A DNA stretch of 64,000 bases from Streptococcus equinus ATCC 9812 (GCF_000187265.1 NZ_GL698429.1:1138929-1202928); one strand, 5' to 3'; counted from the stretch's first letter, positions 17,616-28,360 are shown. The notes: generated from the sequence alone by a model not told the origin. A program made the numbers and translations.

Positions 17616-17624
17616 TGTTACAAT
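17616..17624 (+). promoter_or_regulatory. Extended -10 promoter of rnhC
   Basis: TGT-TACAAT, no clear -35. The rnhC ATG starts 7 bases after the box, so the message is probably leaderless, the same geometry as mutY. Confidence 0.5.
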
Positions 17625-17630
17625 TAAAGC

Positions 17631-18530
17631 ATGAATACAATTGTTATAAAACTAGGGAAAAATGACTTGCAAAACTTAGTCAAAACACTTGCTAGTAAGC
17701 AAATCACAAACAACAACCCTTACGTCACTTTCGCCGCAAAAATCAATGGCGTCACAGTTCTTGCCTACACCTCTGGTAAGGTTGTCTTTCAAGGCAGTTC
17801 TGCTGAAGAGGTTGCTAGCCAATTTGGTTATAAAGCTTCTGAGCCAGCTGAGAAAAGCAGCCAAGCTGGGCAAAACATGCCACTTATCGGTTCAGACGAA
17901 GTTGGAAACGGGTCTTATTTTGGTGGTTTAGCTGTTGTTGCTAGTTTTGTAACACCTGATGACCATGCTCTGCTTAAAAAACTCGGTGTTGATGATTCCA
18001 AAAATCTAACCGATAGTAAGATTCGACAAATCGCTCCAATCTTAGAAAAAAACATCAAGCACAAAGCTCTGCTATTGTCCCCGAAAAAGTATAATCAAGT
18101 TGTCGGGAAAGGCAAAATGCATAATGCCGTATCCGTTAAGGTGGCTCTCCACAATCAAGCTATCTTTCTACTTCTGCAAGATGGTGTAAAACCTGAAAAA
18201 ATCGTTATCGATGCTTTTACAAGCCGTCAAAATTATGAAAAATACCTAAAAAATGAAGTCAATCATTTTAACAATCCGCTCACGCTTGAAGAAAAAGCTG
18301 AAGGCAAATACCTTGCTGTCGCAGTCAGCTCAATCATCGCTCGCAATCTCTTCTTGGAAAACTTGGATAAACTCAGTCAAGAAGTCCAATATAAATTACC
18401 AAGTGGTGCCGGTAGCCAGTCCGATAAAGTTGCTAGCCAAATCCTAGCAGCATATGGTATGCCTGGTCTAGAGCACACCGCGAAACTTCACTTTGCAAAC
18501 ACTCAAAAAGCACAAAAATTATTAAAATAA
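17631..18530 (+). CDS. rnhC: Ribonuclease HIII
   Basis: 299 residues. An N-terminal TBP-like substrate-binding domain (about 1-85) precedes the RNase H2-type catalytic domain. The acidic residues are in [12 protein letters not shown] (Asp-Glu), [11 protein letters not shown] and [11 protein letters not shown]. It removes RNA from RNA-DNA hybrids. No ribosome site before the ATG. Followed after 15 bases by lepB. Confidence 0.95.
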   Translation: MNTIVIKLGKNDLQNLVKTLASKQITNNNPYVTFAAKINGVTVLAYTSGKVVFQGSSAEEVASQFGYKASEPAEKSSQAGQNMPLIGSDEVGNGSYFGGLAVVASFVTPDDHALLKKLGVDDSKNLTDSKIRQIAPILEKNIKHKALLLSPKKYNQVVGKGKMHNAVSVKVALHNQAIFLLLQDGVKPEKIVIDAFTSRQNYEKYLKNEVNHFNNPLTLEEKAEGKYLAVAVSSIIARNLFLENLDKLSQEVQYKLPSGAGSQSDKVASQILAAYGMPGLEHTAKLHFANTQKAQKLLK

Positions 18531-18545
18531 AGTCGAGGAAGATTT

Positions 18546-19139
18546 ATGAAACATTTTATCAAAGAATGGGGACTCTTCATCCTCTTTGTCCTACTACTTG
18601 CTGTCCTTCGTATTTTTGTCATCGAACCTGTCAGAGTTGATGGACATTCTATGGACCCGACACTTGCTGACGGTGAACGCTTAATCGTTTTAAAAACGTC
18701 ATCGATTGACCGATTTGATATTGTAGTCGCAAAAGAAAAAGAAGGCAAAAAGACAAAAGAAATCGTAAAACGTGTTATCGGACTTCCAGGTGATACTATT
18801 ACTTACAAAGACGATGTTCTTTATGTCAATGGCAAGAAAACAAGTGAACCTTACTTAGTCAAATACAAAAAAGCTTTTGACAATGGTGACTTGGAAGATA
18901 TTTACTCTTACAACACTTTATTCCAACAGTTAGTTGATAATTCAGATGCCTTTACGACTGATAAAGATGGTAACACTGAATTTACAGTTAAAGTTCCAAA
19001 AGGTCGCTATTTCTTGCTAGGTGATGACCGTATCGTCTCAAAAGATAGCCGCGAAGTTGGTACCTTTAAAAAATCAGCTCTCGTTGGTGAAGTCAAATTC
19101 CGCTTCTGGCCACTTTCAAAAATTGGAGGCGTCAACTAA
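18546..19139 (+). CDS. lepB: Signal peptidase I (housekeeping)
   Basis: 197 residues: one N-terminal membrane helix (LFILFVLLLAVLRIFVI), the Ser motif DGHSMDPTL, the Lys motif EIVKRVIGLPGD and the box GDDRIVSKDSR. It cleaves most secreted proteins. It keeps the normal SMxPTL, in contrast to the surface-operon enzyme at 4200-4784. SD GAGGAAG; cotranscribed with rnhC. Confidence 0.95.
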   Translation: MKHFIKEWGLFILFVLLLAVLRIFVIEPVRVDGHSMDPTLADGERLIVLKTSSIDRFDIVVAKEKEGKKTKEIVKRVIGLPGDTITYKDDVLYVNGKKTSEPYLVKYKKAFDNGDLEDIYSYNTLFQQLVDNSDAFTTDKDGNTEFTVKVPKGRYFLLGDDRIVSKDSREVGTFKKSALVGEVKFRFWPLSKIGGVN

Positions 19140-19149
19140 AAATCATTGA

Positions 19150-19180
19150 AGGCTTAGCTCACTTGAGTTAAGTCTTTTTT
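19150..19180 (+). terminator. Terminator after lepB
   Basis: GGCTTAGCTC-ACTT-GAGTTAAGTC stem followed by TTTTTT. Confidence 0.75.
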
Positions 19181-19189
19181 ATGCAGTGT

Positions 19190-19218
19190 TTGTCTATCAG
19201 ATTTCCGAATGTTATAAT
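19190..19218 (+). promoter_or_regulatory. Promoter of recD2
   Basis: TTGTCT (19190-19195) and TATAAT (19213-19218), 17-base spacer. Confidence 0.65.
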
Positions 19219-19251
19219 AAAGCCACTATAGTAATCAAGTAAGGACAAGTT

Positions 19252-21714
19252 ATGGAATACTTCTTTTCTGGCATTGTTGAGCGTATTATTTTTGAAAATG
19301 CCAGTAACTTTTTTAAAATCGTACTACTCGAAATCGAAGATACTGACTCTGATTTCGATGATTTTGAAATCATTGTCACAGGGACAATGGCTGAAATCAT
19401 TGAAGGAGAAAATTATACTTTCTGGGGTGAATTGACCCAGCATCCAAAATACGGTGATCAGCTTAAACTCACGCGCTACGAGCGTTCAAAGCCAAGCTCA
19501 TCTGGATTGATTAAATATTTTTCAAGCGAGCACTTTAAAGGAATTGGGAAAAAAACTGCTGAAAAAATCGTGCAGCTCTACGGCGAAGACACCATCGATA
19601 AAATTCTAGAAGACCCAAGTAAACTCGACAGTATTTCAGGACTTTCTAAGGAAAATCGTGATAATTTTGTTGCCAAATTAAAACTCAATTATGGTACGGA
19701 GCAAATCCTTGCCAAACTTGCTGAGTATGGGTTGACTAACCGTGTGGCTTTTGAGATTTTTAACCAGTACAAAGAAGAAAGTCTTGACATTATCCAAGAA
19801 AATCCTTATCAACTCGTTGAAGACATCCAAGGGATTGGGTTTAAAATAGCTGACCAACTGGCTGAGCAGTTAGGCATCGAAGCAGATTCTCCACAACGTT
19901 TTCGTGCGGCACTTGTCCACACATTATTCGAACTTTCTGTGGAAAACGGCGATACTTATGTCGAGGCGCGTGATTTATTAGAAAATGCCATCACTATTCT
20001 TGAAGAAGCACGACAAATCGAACTTGACCCCGCAGCTGTCGCTAAAGAGTTATCCACACTTATTGCTGAAGACAAGGTGCAGAATATCGGTACTAAGATT
20101 TTTGACAACACGCTCTTTTATGCTGAAGCAGGTATCAAAAAACATTTGACGCGTATCCTTGATACCCCACTGTCTAAGCAATTTTCAGCCGAAGAACTGG
20201 AAGAAGAAATCGCTGAAGTCGAAGAAAATTTTGGGATTTCTTATGACCAAGTGCAAAAAGATGCTATCAAAAATGCCCTGCAAAGCAAAGTCTTTATTCT
20301 AACTGGTGGACCGGGAACAGGAAAAACGACCGTTATCAACGGTTTAATCGAGACCTATGCTGCTCTTCACCGCATTGACCTTGAGAAAAAAGATATCCCA
20401 ATCATTCTAGCAGCACCGACTGGTCGTGCAGCCCGTCGTATGAACGAATTGACTGGCTTACCAAGTGCCACGATTCACCGCCACCTCGGCTTAAATGGCG
20501 ATAATGACTATCAAGCTATGGATGATTATCTTGATTGTGACTTGATTATCATCGATGAGTTTTCAATGGTCGATACATGGCTTGCTAACCAACTGTTTAG
20601 CTCTATTTCATCAAATACTCAAGTTATCATCGTCGGAGATAGCGACCAATTGCCTTCGGTAGGACCTGGACAAGTTTTGGCAGATTTATTGAAAATCAAA
20701 GAATTACCGCAGTTAGCACTGACAAAAATCTTTAGACAGTCCGAAGATTCAACTATCGTTACTTTAGCCAATCAAATGAGACAAGGCATCTTGCCAGCTG
20801 ATTTCACACAGAAAAAAGCTGACCGCTCTTATTTTGAAGCTAGCGCCCAATACATTCCTGAGATGATTCCAAAGATTGTCAGCGCAGCTATTAAAAGTGG
20901 TATCAGCCCACAAGAAATTCAAATTCTTGCCCCCATGTACCGCGGAGCAGCTGGGATTAATCGCCTTAATACGATTATCCAAGATTTGTTAAACCCACTC
21001 GGTGACCAATTGTCATTTGCCTTTGGTGAGATGAATTTTCGTAAGGGAGACAAAGTTCTCCACCTCATCAACGATGCCGAACTCAATGTCTTTAACGGTG
21101 ATATCGGCTATATTACTGACCTTATTCCTGCCAAATACACCGAGTCTAAGCAAGACGAGCTGTTTATGTCTTTTGATGGTACTGAAGTGAGCTATCCTCG
21201 TAACGAATGGCATAAAATCACACTGGCTTACGCCATGTCTATCCACAAATCTCAAGGTAGCGAATTTCAGGTTGTTATTCTGCCAATCACACGTCAGAGT
21301 CACCGACTCTTGCAGCGTAACCTTATCTATACTGCCATTACACGCTCAAAAAGTAAGCTAGTCATGCTGGGAGAAATTGCTGCCTTTGACTACGCGATTA
21401 AAAGCGAAGGTGCTAAACGCAACACTTACCTCGTCGAACGTTTCACAGGAGACGAAGAACTCCCTGAAATAGATTCTTCTGAGGGCATCACTGATTCTGG
21501 AATTCAAAAACACGAAACAGCTAAAAACACTCCTTCAAATTTCGAAGAAGAAAATTCTTCTAAAAAAGCTGAACAACTCAGCTTGGATATTGAGGAAGAA
21601 CTTGAAACTGAAGAGCCAAAAATTTATCGCCTAACAGAAGAAAATATGGCATTTATCGATCCGTTGATCGGTATTACCCAAGAAGATATCGAACAATTTT
21701 TTAAACGTTCATAA
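19252..21714 (+). CDS. recD2: ATP-dependent RecD-like DNA helicase
   Basis: 820 residues. An N-terminal OB-like domain and helix-hairpin-helix region (about 95-220) precede SF1B helicase motifs: Walker A TGGPGTGKTTVI, LAAPTGRAARRM (Ia), LIIIDEFSMVDTW (II), VGDSDQLPSVGPG (III) and the C-terminal AYAMSIHKSQGSEF with YTAITRS (V/VI). 5'-3' helicase acting in recombination and replication-stress tolerance outside RecBCD. The last 100 residues are an acidic tail without a recognised domain. Own promoter and terminator. Confidence 0.95.
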   Translation: MEYFFSGIVERIIFENASNFFKIVLLEIEDTDSDFDDFEIIVTGTMAEIIEGENYTFWGELTQHPKYGDQLKLTRYERSKPSSSGLIKYFSSEHFKGIGKKTAEKIVQLYGEDTIDKILEDPSKLDSISGLSKENRDNFVAKLKLNYGTEQILAKLAEYGLTNRVAFEIFNQYKEESLDIIQENPYQLVEDIQGIGFKIADQLAEQLGIEADSPQRFRAALVHTLFELSVENGDTYVEARDLLENAITILEEARQIELDPAAVAKELSTLIAEDKVQNIGTKIFDNTLFYAEAGIKKHLTRILDTPLSKQFSAEELEEEIAEVEENFGISYDQVQKDAIKNALQSKVFILTGGPGTGKTTVINGLIETYAALHRIDLEKKDIPIILAAPTGRAARRMNELTGLPSATIHRHLGLNGDNDYQAMDDYLDCDLIIIDEFSMVDTWLANQLFSSISSNTQVIIVGDSDQLPSVGPGQVLADLLKIKELPQLALTKIFRQSEDSTIVTLANQMRQGILPADFTQKKADRSYFEASAQYIPEMIPKIVSAAIKSGISPQEIQILAPMYRGAAGINRLNTIIQDLLNPLGDQLSFAFGEMNFRKGDKVLHLINDAELNVFNGDIGYITDLIPAKYTESKQDELFMSFDGTEVSYPRNEWHKITLAYAMSIHKSQGSEFQVVILPITRQSHRLLQRNLIYTAITRSKSKLVMLGEIAAFDYAIKSEGAKRNTYLVERFTGDEELPEIDSSEGITDSGIQKHETAKNTPSNFEEENSSKKAEQLSLDIEEELETEEPKIYRLTEENMAFIDPLIGITQEDIEQFFKRS

Positions 21715-21718
21715 CTCA

Positions 21719-21753
21719 AAATAGGATTTTAAACCATTGAAATCCTATTTTTT
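21719..21753 (+). terminator. Terminator of recD2
   Basis: ATAGGATTT...AAATCCTAT stem followed by TTTTTTT. Confidence 0.8.
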
Positions 21754-21881
21754 TATCACTTAAAAAGTAAAATGGAATCTTCCAAATTTTGATTTCACAG
21801 CTAAAATATTTAGAAGTATAAAACGATTTAACCCTTGAAACTAAAGGTTTTCACAAGCTTACATCTTCTGATATAAAAGTG

Positions 21882-21909
21882 TTTACATAAAAAAATATTA
21901 TGATATAAT
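21882..21909 (+). promoter_or_regulatory. Promoter of the 164-residue membrane protein gene
   Basis: TTTACA (21882-21887) and TATAAT (21904-21909), 16-base spacer. Confidence 0.6.
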
Positions 21910-21954
21910 AGCCGTACTATCATATTAGTTAACCATTATTTTAGGAGGTTTAAA

Positions 21955-22449
21955 ATGGTTCCATATGAAAAAATTCGTCAATCTTTGCGTTCTTGGACGC
22001 TCTTCATCGCTTGGGTAAATGTTCTCGGCGCTGGTGCTAAAGTAGTTTCTATTATTAGTCACTTTATTTTAGTCAACAACCTTGATCAATTAAAAGCACA
22101 ATTAGATGCTGAAAGCTATCAAGCTATCGAAATCTCAGCACATTTTGGGAATGTTATTCTTTATGTTGCTGCACTTATCGTAAATATTCTTGTAGCTGTT
22201 TTAGCATTTAAAAACTTAGCAAAAATCAAAGACGATGCACCAAGTTTGTCACCTTACCGCATTGCCTTGATTTATACTGTTGTTTGCAACCTTGTATCTT
22301 TTGCTTTTACAATTTACCTTGGTGCGACACTTTCACCATTTAGTATTGTTCTACCACTTGTCTTCTTAGCACTTTATGGCTATGTATACAATAAGGCTGC
22401 ACAACTTTTAGACAAAGACGATGCTGATGATTCTGAAAGTAATAAATAA
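21955..22449 (+). CDS. Small four-helix membrane protein, function unknown
   Basis: 164 residues, AGGAGGT before the ATG. Four hydrophobic segments at about 14-38, 66-88, 103-122 and 126-146, with a charged acidic tail (KDDADDSESNK). No conserved motif that I recognise. Monocistronic, with a promoter and a shared bidirectional terminator facing dinB. Confidence 0.75.
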   Translation: MVPYEKIRQSLRSWTLFIAWVNVLGAGAKVVSIISHFILVNNLDQLKAQLDAESYQAIEISAHFGNVILYVAALIVNILVAVLAFKNLAKIKDDAPSLSPYRIALIYTVVCNLVSFAFTIYLGATLSPFSIVLPLVFLALYGYVYNKAAQLLDKDDADDSESNK

Positions 22450-22465
22450 CTAGGTCTTTTAGAAA

Positions 22466-22502
22466 CAATACCGTCTCAGCACTTACTAAGACGGTATTTT
22501 AA
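22466..22502. terminator. Bidirectional terminator between the membrane protein gene and dinB
   Basis: AATACCGTCT...AGACGGTATT perfect 10-bp stem. TTTT follows on the plus strand; the minus-strand side is less T-rich. Confidence 0.65.
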
Positions 22503-23599
22503 TTTTTGAAAAGATTTAAAGGACGAATATTATCTTCTAATCCCATGATAGTAACCCCCAGAAGACGCACACCAACTTTGGATTCTTCCAAGCTGTCAAA
22601 AATCTCATAAGCAGCTTGTTCAATGATATCAAAATCATTAGTGGCATCATCTAATGTTTTACGCTTGGTCAATGTTGAAAAGTCAGCATAACGAACTTTC
22701 AAAACAACTATTCGACCAATTTTATTATTACGTGCCAAGCTATTAACAACACGACGTGCATTTTTAGAAATCTCTGATTTAATATCCGCGTCATCGTATA
22801 ATAGCTTGCCATATGTTCGCTCACTTCCAATTGATTTTCGAATACGATTGGGTTTGACAGGAGAATTAGAAATACCACGCGCTTTACGGTACAAATCATA
22901 GCCAAAACGCCCAAAATGATCAATCAAGGTCATCTCAGGAATTTCTAACAAATCTGCTCCTGTATAAACACCAAGTTGGTGTAGTTTTTCAACAGATTTC
23001 TTACCCACGCCATGAAATTTTTCAACCGGTAATTCTTTCAAGAAATCTTCGGCATCTTCTGGCATTACCAATGTCAAACCTTTTGGTTTATCAAAATCTG
23101 AAGCTAATTTTGCTAAGAATTTGTTATAAGAGACACCTGCTGAACAAGTCAGGTGAACTTCTTGCCAAATATCATATTGAATCATTTTAGCGATTTTAAT
23201 AGCAGATTTAATGCCTAATTTATTCTCAGTGACATCCAAGTAAGCTTCATCAATGGACATGGGTTCAACCAAGTCTGTGTAACGCTTGAAAATCTCACGA
23301 ATTTGCATTCCAATCTCTCGGTATTTTTGGTAGTTACCAGAAATGAAAATGGCCTGTGGACATCGCTCATAAGCTTCCATCGATGACATGGCAGAATGCA
23401 CGCCAAATTTTCTCGCCTCATAGTTACAAGTTGACACGACACCGCGTCCACCAGTCTTACGTGGGTCAGAACCGATAATAACAGGCTTTCCTTTGAGTTC
23501 TGGATTATCCCTTTCTTCCACTGACGCAAAAAAGGCATCCATATCAATATGAATAATTTTTCGAGAAGTATCATTAATTAATGGAAAAATAAGCATCAT
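22499..23599 (-). CDS. dinB: DNA polymerase IV
   Basis: 366 residues, Y-family translesion polymerase. Seen: [17 protein letters not shown] (palm Asp), SCN YEAR-type motif [16 protein letters not shown], and [12 protein letters not shown] with the catalytic Asp-Glu. An HhH region ([12 protein letters not shown]) and the little-finger domain follow; no QLxLF-type beta-clamp motif is obvious at the C-terminus. I chose the ATG at 23599, which has AGAAAGGATT upstream; the earlier ATG lies in the promoter (TATAAT at 23616-23621). Divergent from pflB, a conserved arrangement. Confidence 0.94.
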   Translation of the reverse strand: MMLIFPLINDTSRKIIHIDMDAFFASVEERDNPELKGKPVIIGSDPRKTGGRGVVSTCNYEARKFGVHSAMSSMEAYERCPQAIFISGNYQKYREIGMQIREIFKRYTDLVEPMSIDEAYLDVTENKLGIKSAIKIAKMIQYDIWQEVHLTCSAGVSYNKFLAKLASDFDKPKGLTLVMPEDAEDFLKELPVEKFHGVGKKSVEKLHQLGVYTGADLLEIPEMTLIDHFGRFGYDLYRKARGISNSPVKPNRIRKSIGSERTYGKLLYDDADIKSEISKNARRVVNSLARNNKIGRIVVLKVRYADFSTLTKRKTLDDATNDFDIIEQAAYEIFDSLEESKVGVRLLGVTIMGLEDNIRPLNLFKN

Positions 23600-23657
23600 C
23601 CAATCCTTTCTGATTCTATTATAACAATTTTCATTACTTTCAAGCAAAATTTACAAA

Positions 23658-23699
23658 TTTCTAGTACAGTTGGCCAACTTTCTGAAACTGTTCTAGAAA
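23658..23699. promoter_or_regulatory. Long inverted repeat upstream of pflB
   Basis: TTTCTAGTACAG and CTGTTCTAGAAA are inverted copies (11 of 12) enclosing the perfect palindrome AGTTGGCCAACT. A third TTTCTAG follows at 23702-23708. It lies upstream of the pflB -10 and may bind a dedicated regulator. Unidentified. Confidence 0.5.
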
Positions 23700-23730
23700 A
23701 GTTTCTAGTTTTTTCCAATTTTTTCGATTG

Positions 23731-23762
23731 GGAAAACGCTTCCTTTATGATAGACTTATAAT
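23731..23762 (+). promoter_or_regulatory. pflB promoter with cre-like site
   Basis: TATAAT at 23757-23762 without a good -35. GGAAAACGCTTCC (23731-23743), a near-palindromic CcpA-type site, lies where the -35 should be, consistent with sugar control of pyruvate formate-lyase. Confidence 0.6.
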
Positions 23763-23818
23763 TGTAAATGTAACAGATGACTTGTTACAGCTACTAGAAT
23801 TTAAGGAGAAATCTCATT

Positions 23819-26143
23819 ATGGCGACTGTTAAAACAAATGCAGATGTTTTTGAAAAAGCCTGGGAGGGCTTTAAAGGTACTGACTGGAAAGAAAAAGCCA
23901 GCGTTTCTCGTTTCGTACAAGCTAACTACACACCTTATGATGATGATGAAAGCTTCTTAGCTCCAGCTACTGAACGCTCTCTTAAAATCAAAAAAATCAT
24001 TGAAGATACAAAAGCTAAATACGAAGCAACTCGTTTCCCAATGGACACTCGTCCAACATCAATCGCAGATATTCCTGCCGGCTATATTTCAAAAGACGAT
24101 GAATTAATCTACGGTATTCAAAATGATGAGTTGTTCAAATTGAATTTCATGCCAAAAGGTGGTATCCGTATGGCAGAAACAGCACTTAAAGAACATGGTT
24201 ATGAACCAGATCCTGCTGTTCATGAAATTTTCACAAAATATACTACTACAGTAAATGACGGAATTTTCCGCGCTTATACATCTAATATCCGCCGTGCGCG
24301 TCACGCACACACTGTAACTGGTCTTCCGGATGCTTACTCTCGTGGACGTATCATCGGTGTTTACGCACGTCTGGCTCTTTATGGTGCTGACTACTTGATG
24401 CAAGAAAAAGTTAACGACTGGAACGCCATCACTGAAATCGACGAAGAGTCAATCCGTCTTCGTGAAGAAGTAAACATGCAATACCAAGCTCTTGGTGAAG
24501 TTGTTAAACTTGGTGACCTTTACGGACTTGATGTTCGTAAACCAGCCATGAACGTTAAAGAAGCTATCCAATGGGTTAACATTGCTTTCATGGCGGTGTG
24601 TCGTGTTATCAATGGTGCCGCTACTTCTCTAGGACGTGTTCCAATTGTTCTCGACATCTTTGCAGAACGTGACCTTGCTCGTGGTACATTTACAGAATCA
24701 GAAATTCAAGAATTTGTTGATGACTTTGTCTTGAAACTTCGTACTGTTAAATTCGCACGTACAAAAGCTTATGATGAACTTTACTCAGGTGACCCAACAT
24801 TCATCACTACTTCTATGGCTGGTATGGGTGCTGACGGTCGTCACCGTGTAACTAAAATGGACTACCGTTTCTTGCACACACTCGATAACATCGGTAACGC
24901 TCCAGAACCAAACTTGACAGTTCTTTGGACTGATAAATTGCCATACTCATTTCGTCATTATTGCATGAAGATGTCACACAAACACTCTTCAATCCAATAT
25001 GAAGGTGTGACAACAATGGCTAAAGATGGTTACGGTGAAATGTCATGTATCTCATGCTGTGTATCACCACTTGACCCAGAAAACGAAGAACAACGTCACA
25101 ACATCCAATACTTCGGTGCTCGTGTAAACGTCCTTAAAGCTCTTCTTACTGGTTTAAACGGTGGTTACGATGATGTTCACAAAGACTACAAAGTATTTGA
25201 CATCGAACCAGTACGTGACGAAATCCTTGATTTCGAAACAGTTAAAGCTAACTTCGAAAAATCACTTGATTGGTTGACTTCAACTTATGTAGATGCCCTT
25301 AACATCATTCACTACATGACTGATAAATACAACTACGAAGCTGTTCAAATGGCATTCTTACCAACTAAACAACGTGCTAACATGGGATTTGGTATCTGTG
25401 GATTTGCAAACACTGTTGATACATTGTCAGCAATCAAATACGCTACTGTAAAACCAATCCGCGACGAAAATGGTTACATCTATGACTACGAAACTACTGG
25501 TGACTACCCACGTTGGGGTGAAGATGACCCACGTTCTAACGAACTTGCAGAATGGTTGATTGAAGCTTACACTACTCGCCTTCGTCGTCATAAACTTTAC
25601 AAGAACGCTGAAGCAACTGTATCACTTCTTACAATCACTTCAAACGTTGCTTACTCTAAACAAACTGGTAACTCTCCAGTTCACAAAGGGGTTTACCTCA
25701 ACGAAGATGGTACTGTAAACCTTTCTAAACTTGAATTCTTCTCACCGGGTGCCAACCCATCTAACAAAGCTCGTGGTGGTTGGTTACAAAACTTGAACTC
25801 TCTTGCTAGCCTTGACTTCTCATATGCTGCAGATGGTATCTCACTTACAACTCAAGTTTCTCCACGCGCTCTTGGTAAGACATTCGATGAACAAGTTGAT
25901 AACTTGGTAACTATCCTTGATGGTTACTTCGAAAACGGTGGACAACACGTTAACTTGAACGTCATGGACCTTAAAGATGTTTATGATAAAATTATGAATG
26001 GTGAAGATGTTATCGTTCGTATCTCAGGTTATTGTGTCAACACTAAATACCTTACAAAAGAACAAAAGACAGAATTGACTCAACGTGTCTTCCACGAAGT
26101 TCTTTCAATGGATGACGCTGCTGAAACCGTTGCTGCCAAATAA
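23819..26143 (+). CDS. pflB: Formate C-acetyltransferase (pyruvate formate-lyase)
   Basis: 774 residues. Converts pyruvate and CoA to acetyl-CoA and formate under anaerobic conditions; the key step of mixed-acid fermentation. The adjacent active-site cysteines are in [12 protein letters not shown]. The glycine radical site is the Gly in [11 protein letters not shown] near the C-terminus. The radical-SAM activase (PflA) is not in this window. AAGGAGAAA precedes the ATG. Strong codon bias fits high expression. Monocistronic. Confidence 0.97.
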   Translation: MATVKTNADVFEKAWEGFKGTDWKEKASVSRFVQANYTPYDDDESFLAPATERSLKIKKIIEDTKAKYEATRFPMDTRPTSIADIPAGYISKDDELIYGIQNDELFKLNFMPKGGIRMAETALKEHGYEPDPAVHEIFTKYTTTVNDGIFRAYTSNIRRARHAHTVTGLPDAYSRGRIIGVYARLALYGADYLMQEKVNDWNAITEIDEESIRLREEVNMQYQALGEVVKLGDLYGLDVRKPAMNVKEAIQWVNIAFMAVCRVINGAATSLGRVPIVLDIFAERDLARGTFTESEIQEFVDDFVLKLRTVKFARTKAYDELYSGDPTFITTSMAGMGADGRHRVTKMDYRFLHTLDNIGNAPEPNLTVLWTDKLPYSFRHYCMKMSHKHSSIQYEGVTTMAKDGYGEMSCISCCVSPLDPENEEQRHNIQYFGARVNVLKALLTGLNGGYDDVHKDYKVFDIEPVRDEILDFETVKANFEKSLDWLTSTYVDALNIIHYMTDKYNYEAVQMAFLPTKQRANMGFGICGFANTVDTLSAIKYATVKPIRDENGYIYDYETTGDYPRWGEDDPRSNELAEWLIEAYTTRLRRHKLYKNAEATVSLLTITSNVAYSKQTGNSPVHKGVYLNEDGTVNLSKLEFFSPGANPSNKARGGWLQNLNSLASLDFSYAADGISLTTQVSPRALGKTFDEQVDNLVTILDGYFENGGQHVNLNVMDLKDVYDKIMNGEDVIVRISGYCVNTKYLTKEQKTELTQRVFHEVLSMDDAAETVAAK

Positions 26144-26151
26144 TAAATATC

Positions 26152-26187
26152 AAAAAAGACTTTGTCAGTTGACAGAGTCTTTTTTTG
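26152..26187 (+). terminator. Terminator of pflB
   Basis: GACTTTGTCA-GT-TGACAGAGTC perfect stem followed by TTTTTTT. Confidence 0.85.
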
Positions 26188-26203
26188 TCCTTAAAATAGA
26201 GCT

Positions 26204-26641
26204 ATGAAAATCAAACAAACACGAAATACACTCTCAGATACATACCTTGATGCCATGAAAATTCGTCAAGAAGTTTTTGTTAAAGGGCAGGGCGTCCCAT
26301 TATCGCTTGAAATCGACGAAAACGAAGCTCACTGCCTTCATTTTGTCCTTTACCATAGTAATGGACAAGCTGTCGCAACTTGCCGTATTTTGCCTAATCA
26401 TGACCTTAGCCAAGTAACTTTGCAACGCATGGCTGTTCTTAAAGACTATCAAGGAAAACACTTAGGACAATACTTGCTAGAAGATGTCATTAACTTTTGT
26501 AAAGCTCAAGAGTTTAAACGTATCATCCTTCACGCACAGCTATCTGCCAAAGGTTTTTACGATAAACTTGGTTTTACATGTTTTGGCGATGAATTTGAAG
26601 AAGCTGGTATTCAGCATATCAGCATGGAAAAAATTCTCTAA
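26204..26641 (+). CDS. GNAT-family N-acetyltransferase
   Basis: 145 residues. The acetyl-CoA site is in LQRMAVLKDYQGKHLGQYLL (R/Q-x-x-G-x-G/A-like) and the C-terminal part is LHAQLSAKGFYDKLGF. This resembles the ElaA/YjcF-like subgroup. The substrate cannot be inferred. Starts 17 bases after the pflB terminator, with a weak ribosome site; some read-through from pflB is possible. Confidence 0.8.
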   Translation: MKIKQTRNTLSDTYLDAMKIRQEVFVKGQGVPLSLEIDENEAHCLHFVLYHSNGQAVATCRILPNHDLSQVTLQRMAVLKDYQGKHLGQYLLEDVINFCKAQEFKRIILHAQLSAKGFYDKLGFTCFGDEFEEAGIQHISMEKIL

Positions 26642-26654
26642 AATTTTAGATATT

Positions 26655-26688
26655 AAAAGCTCTCTTATACAAGAGAGCTTTTTTTTAT
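26655..26688 (+). terminator. Terminator after the acetyltransferase gene
   Basis: AAAGCTCTCTT-ATAC-AAGAGAGCTTT followed by TTTTT. Confidence 0.8.
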
Positions 26689-26729
26689 GACACTGTGGAG
26701 AGCTTAAAAAGATTGACTACTTTTCCTAT

Positions 26730-27344
26730 TTATTCTTTTCCTCTTAGGCGATGGAATTTTTCTTTGATTGCTTCTGCGATATCATTACCTTGTTCTTTAA
26801 AGTGATTGATACGACGTTCGTTCACATCTTCTTGAAACTTATCAAACAATTCATCTTGAACCTGACCTGCAAGCTCAATTTCACGAGCAAGTGCTACAGC
26901 ATCCCAACGCATAATATTAGTTTTATAAGGAGCAAAGACATGGTTTAGTACGCTTTCGTCTTCTTCATGAACTAGAGCAATCACCGCCACATCACCGTCA
27001 AGCAACTTCGTTGTGACTTCTTCAATCAAACTATCATCATTTGCATCGTTCATACTACCGCTAGCAGCACCAGCAAGACTTCCAATACCATATCCGATGA
27101 TAACTCCGATTGGTCCGCTCAAGATACCGAGTAAACCACCAATGATACCACCAATTGTGGCATATTCGTGACTAGAATCATCAAAATCAACGGAATCTTT
27201 GATACTAATTTTTCCATTTTCGTTTTTCACCAAAGCAATTTGAGCAATCTGTGTTTTTTGATCTTGCTTAAAAGCTTTTAATTCTGAAAATGCTTGGTAC
27301 GCTTCACTTTCAACATTGAAAACAACCGTAAGTACATCTGCCAT
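26730..27344 (-). CDS. DUF1269-family protein with a glycine-rich hydrophobic hairpin
   Basis: 204 residues. A central Gly-rich hydrophobic segment (IGGIIGGLLGILSGPIGVII, about 64-95) may insert into membrane. The N-terminal half (VFNVESEAYQAFSELKAF) and the charged C-terminal helix are typical of DUF1269 proteins, whose function is unknown. Start chosen at 27344 behind GGAGGATAGG; the upstream ATG has no ribosome site. Confidence 0.75.
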   Translation of the reverse strand: MADVLTVVFNVESEAYQAFSELKAFKQDQKTQIAQIALVKNENGKISIKDSVDFDDSSHEYATIGGIIGGLLGILSGPIGVIIGYGIGSLAGAASGSMNDANDDSLIEEVTTKLLDGDVAVIALVHEEDESVLNHVFAPYKTNIMRWDAVALAREIELAGQVQDELFDKFQEDVNERRINHFKEQGNDIAEAIKEKFHRLRGKE

Positions 27345-27439
27345 AAGCCTATCCTCCTTTTCTCTGACTAACTTCATTATAGCACTTTCATGCAAAAAAA
27401 GCCGAGAAAAAGTTAAACGTTTTCATGTTTTTATTAATC

Positions 27440-28360
27440 TTACAAATTTTCCTGAATCCAATCAGAAATTTTCTTTCGCTCCTCAATCCAAAGGGGACGA
27501 TCATCATAAGCATAGGTGCGATTCGTCAAGAAAATAGCTGCCTTTTGTTCTTTGCGATTTATCGCAACATAAGTTCCAGTATAACCAGTGTGATCAAGCC
27601 AATCACCTTCTTTATTCCAAGCAAGTGAACGCTCTTTATTAGCACGGCTATAATTTTGCCAAATATCACGTGCAAAGTCATCAGTCAGATAATGCTGACA
27701 CATTTTTTCCAAATCACTTACAGTTGAAAATAACCCTGCCGAGCCAGAATGGCAACCAAGAACTTTTGCTTTTGGATCATGGACAACACCATCTAAAATT
27801 CCTGCAACGGTCGGCACAGCGTTTTTTACAGGTCCAAAACTGGTGTCTGACATAGCAAAAGGATTAAAGACCTCTTCTTGAAAAATAGCTTGTAAAGATT
27901 TATCGAAGATTTTTTCCAGCATAAAGCCTAGCAGTAAGAAATTAATGTCAGTATAAAGAAAATCTTTTTTATCTTCTACCGTGATATGATTGATTGCATC
28001 TTTAAGCTGCTCAGCATTAAGAGAATCTCGATTTGGAATAAAAGGATTAATACCACTGCTATGCGTTAAGAGCTGACGAAGCGTAAGCTTATTCTCATGA
28101 AATTCAGGATAGTAGTGCTTAAAAGGCATATCAATATCCAACTTACCCTCACGAACAAGCGAGATGACTACAGTGCCCACTCCAACAACCTTAGATACCG
28201 ACGCCAAATCATAAAGCATCCCAGGCTGGACAGGATTGTCACCATCAATTGTTCCAACATAGGATTCTGACCATTTACCGCCTTTAAAAAGAGCTATAGA
28301 AGCTCCATGATAAATATTACGATCAATCTGATCATTCACAACATCAATTAAATCGATCAT
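27440..28360 (-). CDS. Serine hydrolase of the beta-lactamase/S12 family
   Basis: 306 residues. The SxxK nucleophile motif is DLASVSKVVG (about 55-64). A Tyr motif is FLYTDINFLLLG and a KTG-like box is HTGYTGTYVAINR. Likely a peptidase or esterase acting on D-amino-acid or other ester substrates. No signal peptide is visible, so probably cytoplasmic. The start ATG overlaps the stop of cppA (ATGA), so the two are translationally coupled. Confidence 0.85.
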   Translation of the reverse strand: MIDLIDVVNDQIDRNIYHGASIALFKGGKWSESYVGTIDGDNPVQPGMLYDLASVSKVVGVGTVVISLVREGKLDIDMPFKHYYPEFHENKLTLRQLLTHSSGINPFIPNRDSLNAEQLKDAINHITVEDKKDFLYTDINFLLLGFMLEKIFDKSLQAIFQEEVFNPFAMSDTSFGPVKNAVPTVAGILDGVVHDPKAKVLGCHSGSAGLFSTVSDLEKMCQHYLTDDFARDIWQNYSRANKERSLAWNKEGDWLDHTGYTGTYVAINRKEQKAAIFLTNRTYAYDDRPLWIEERKKISDWIQENL

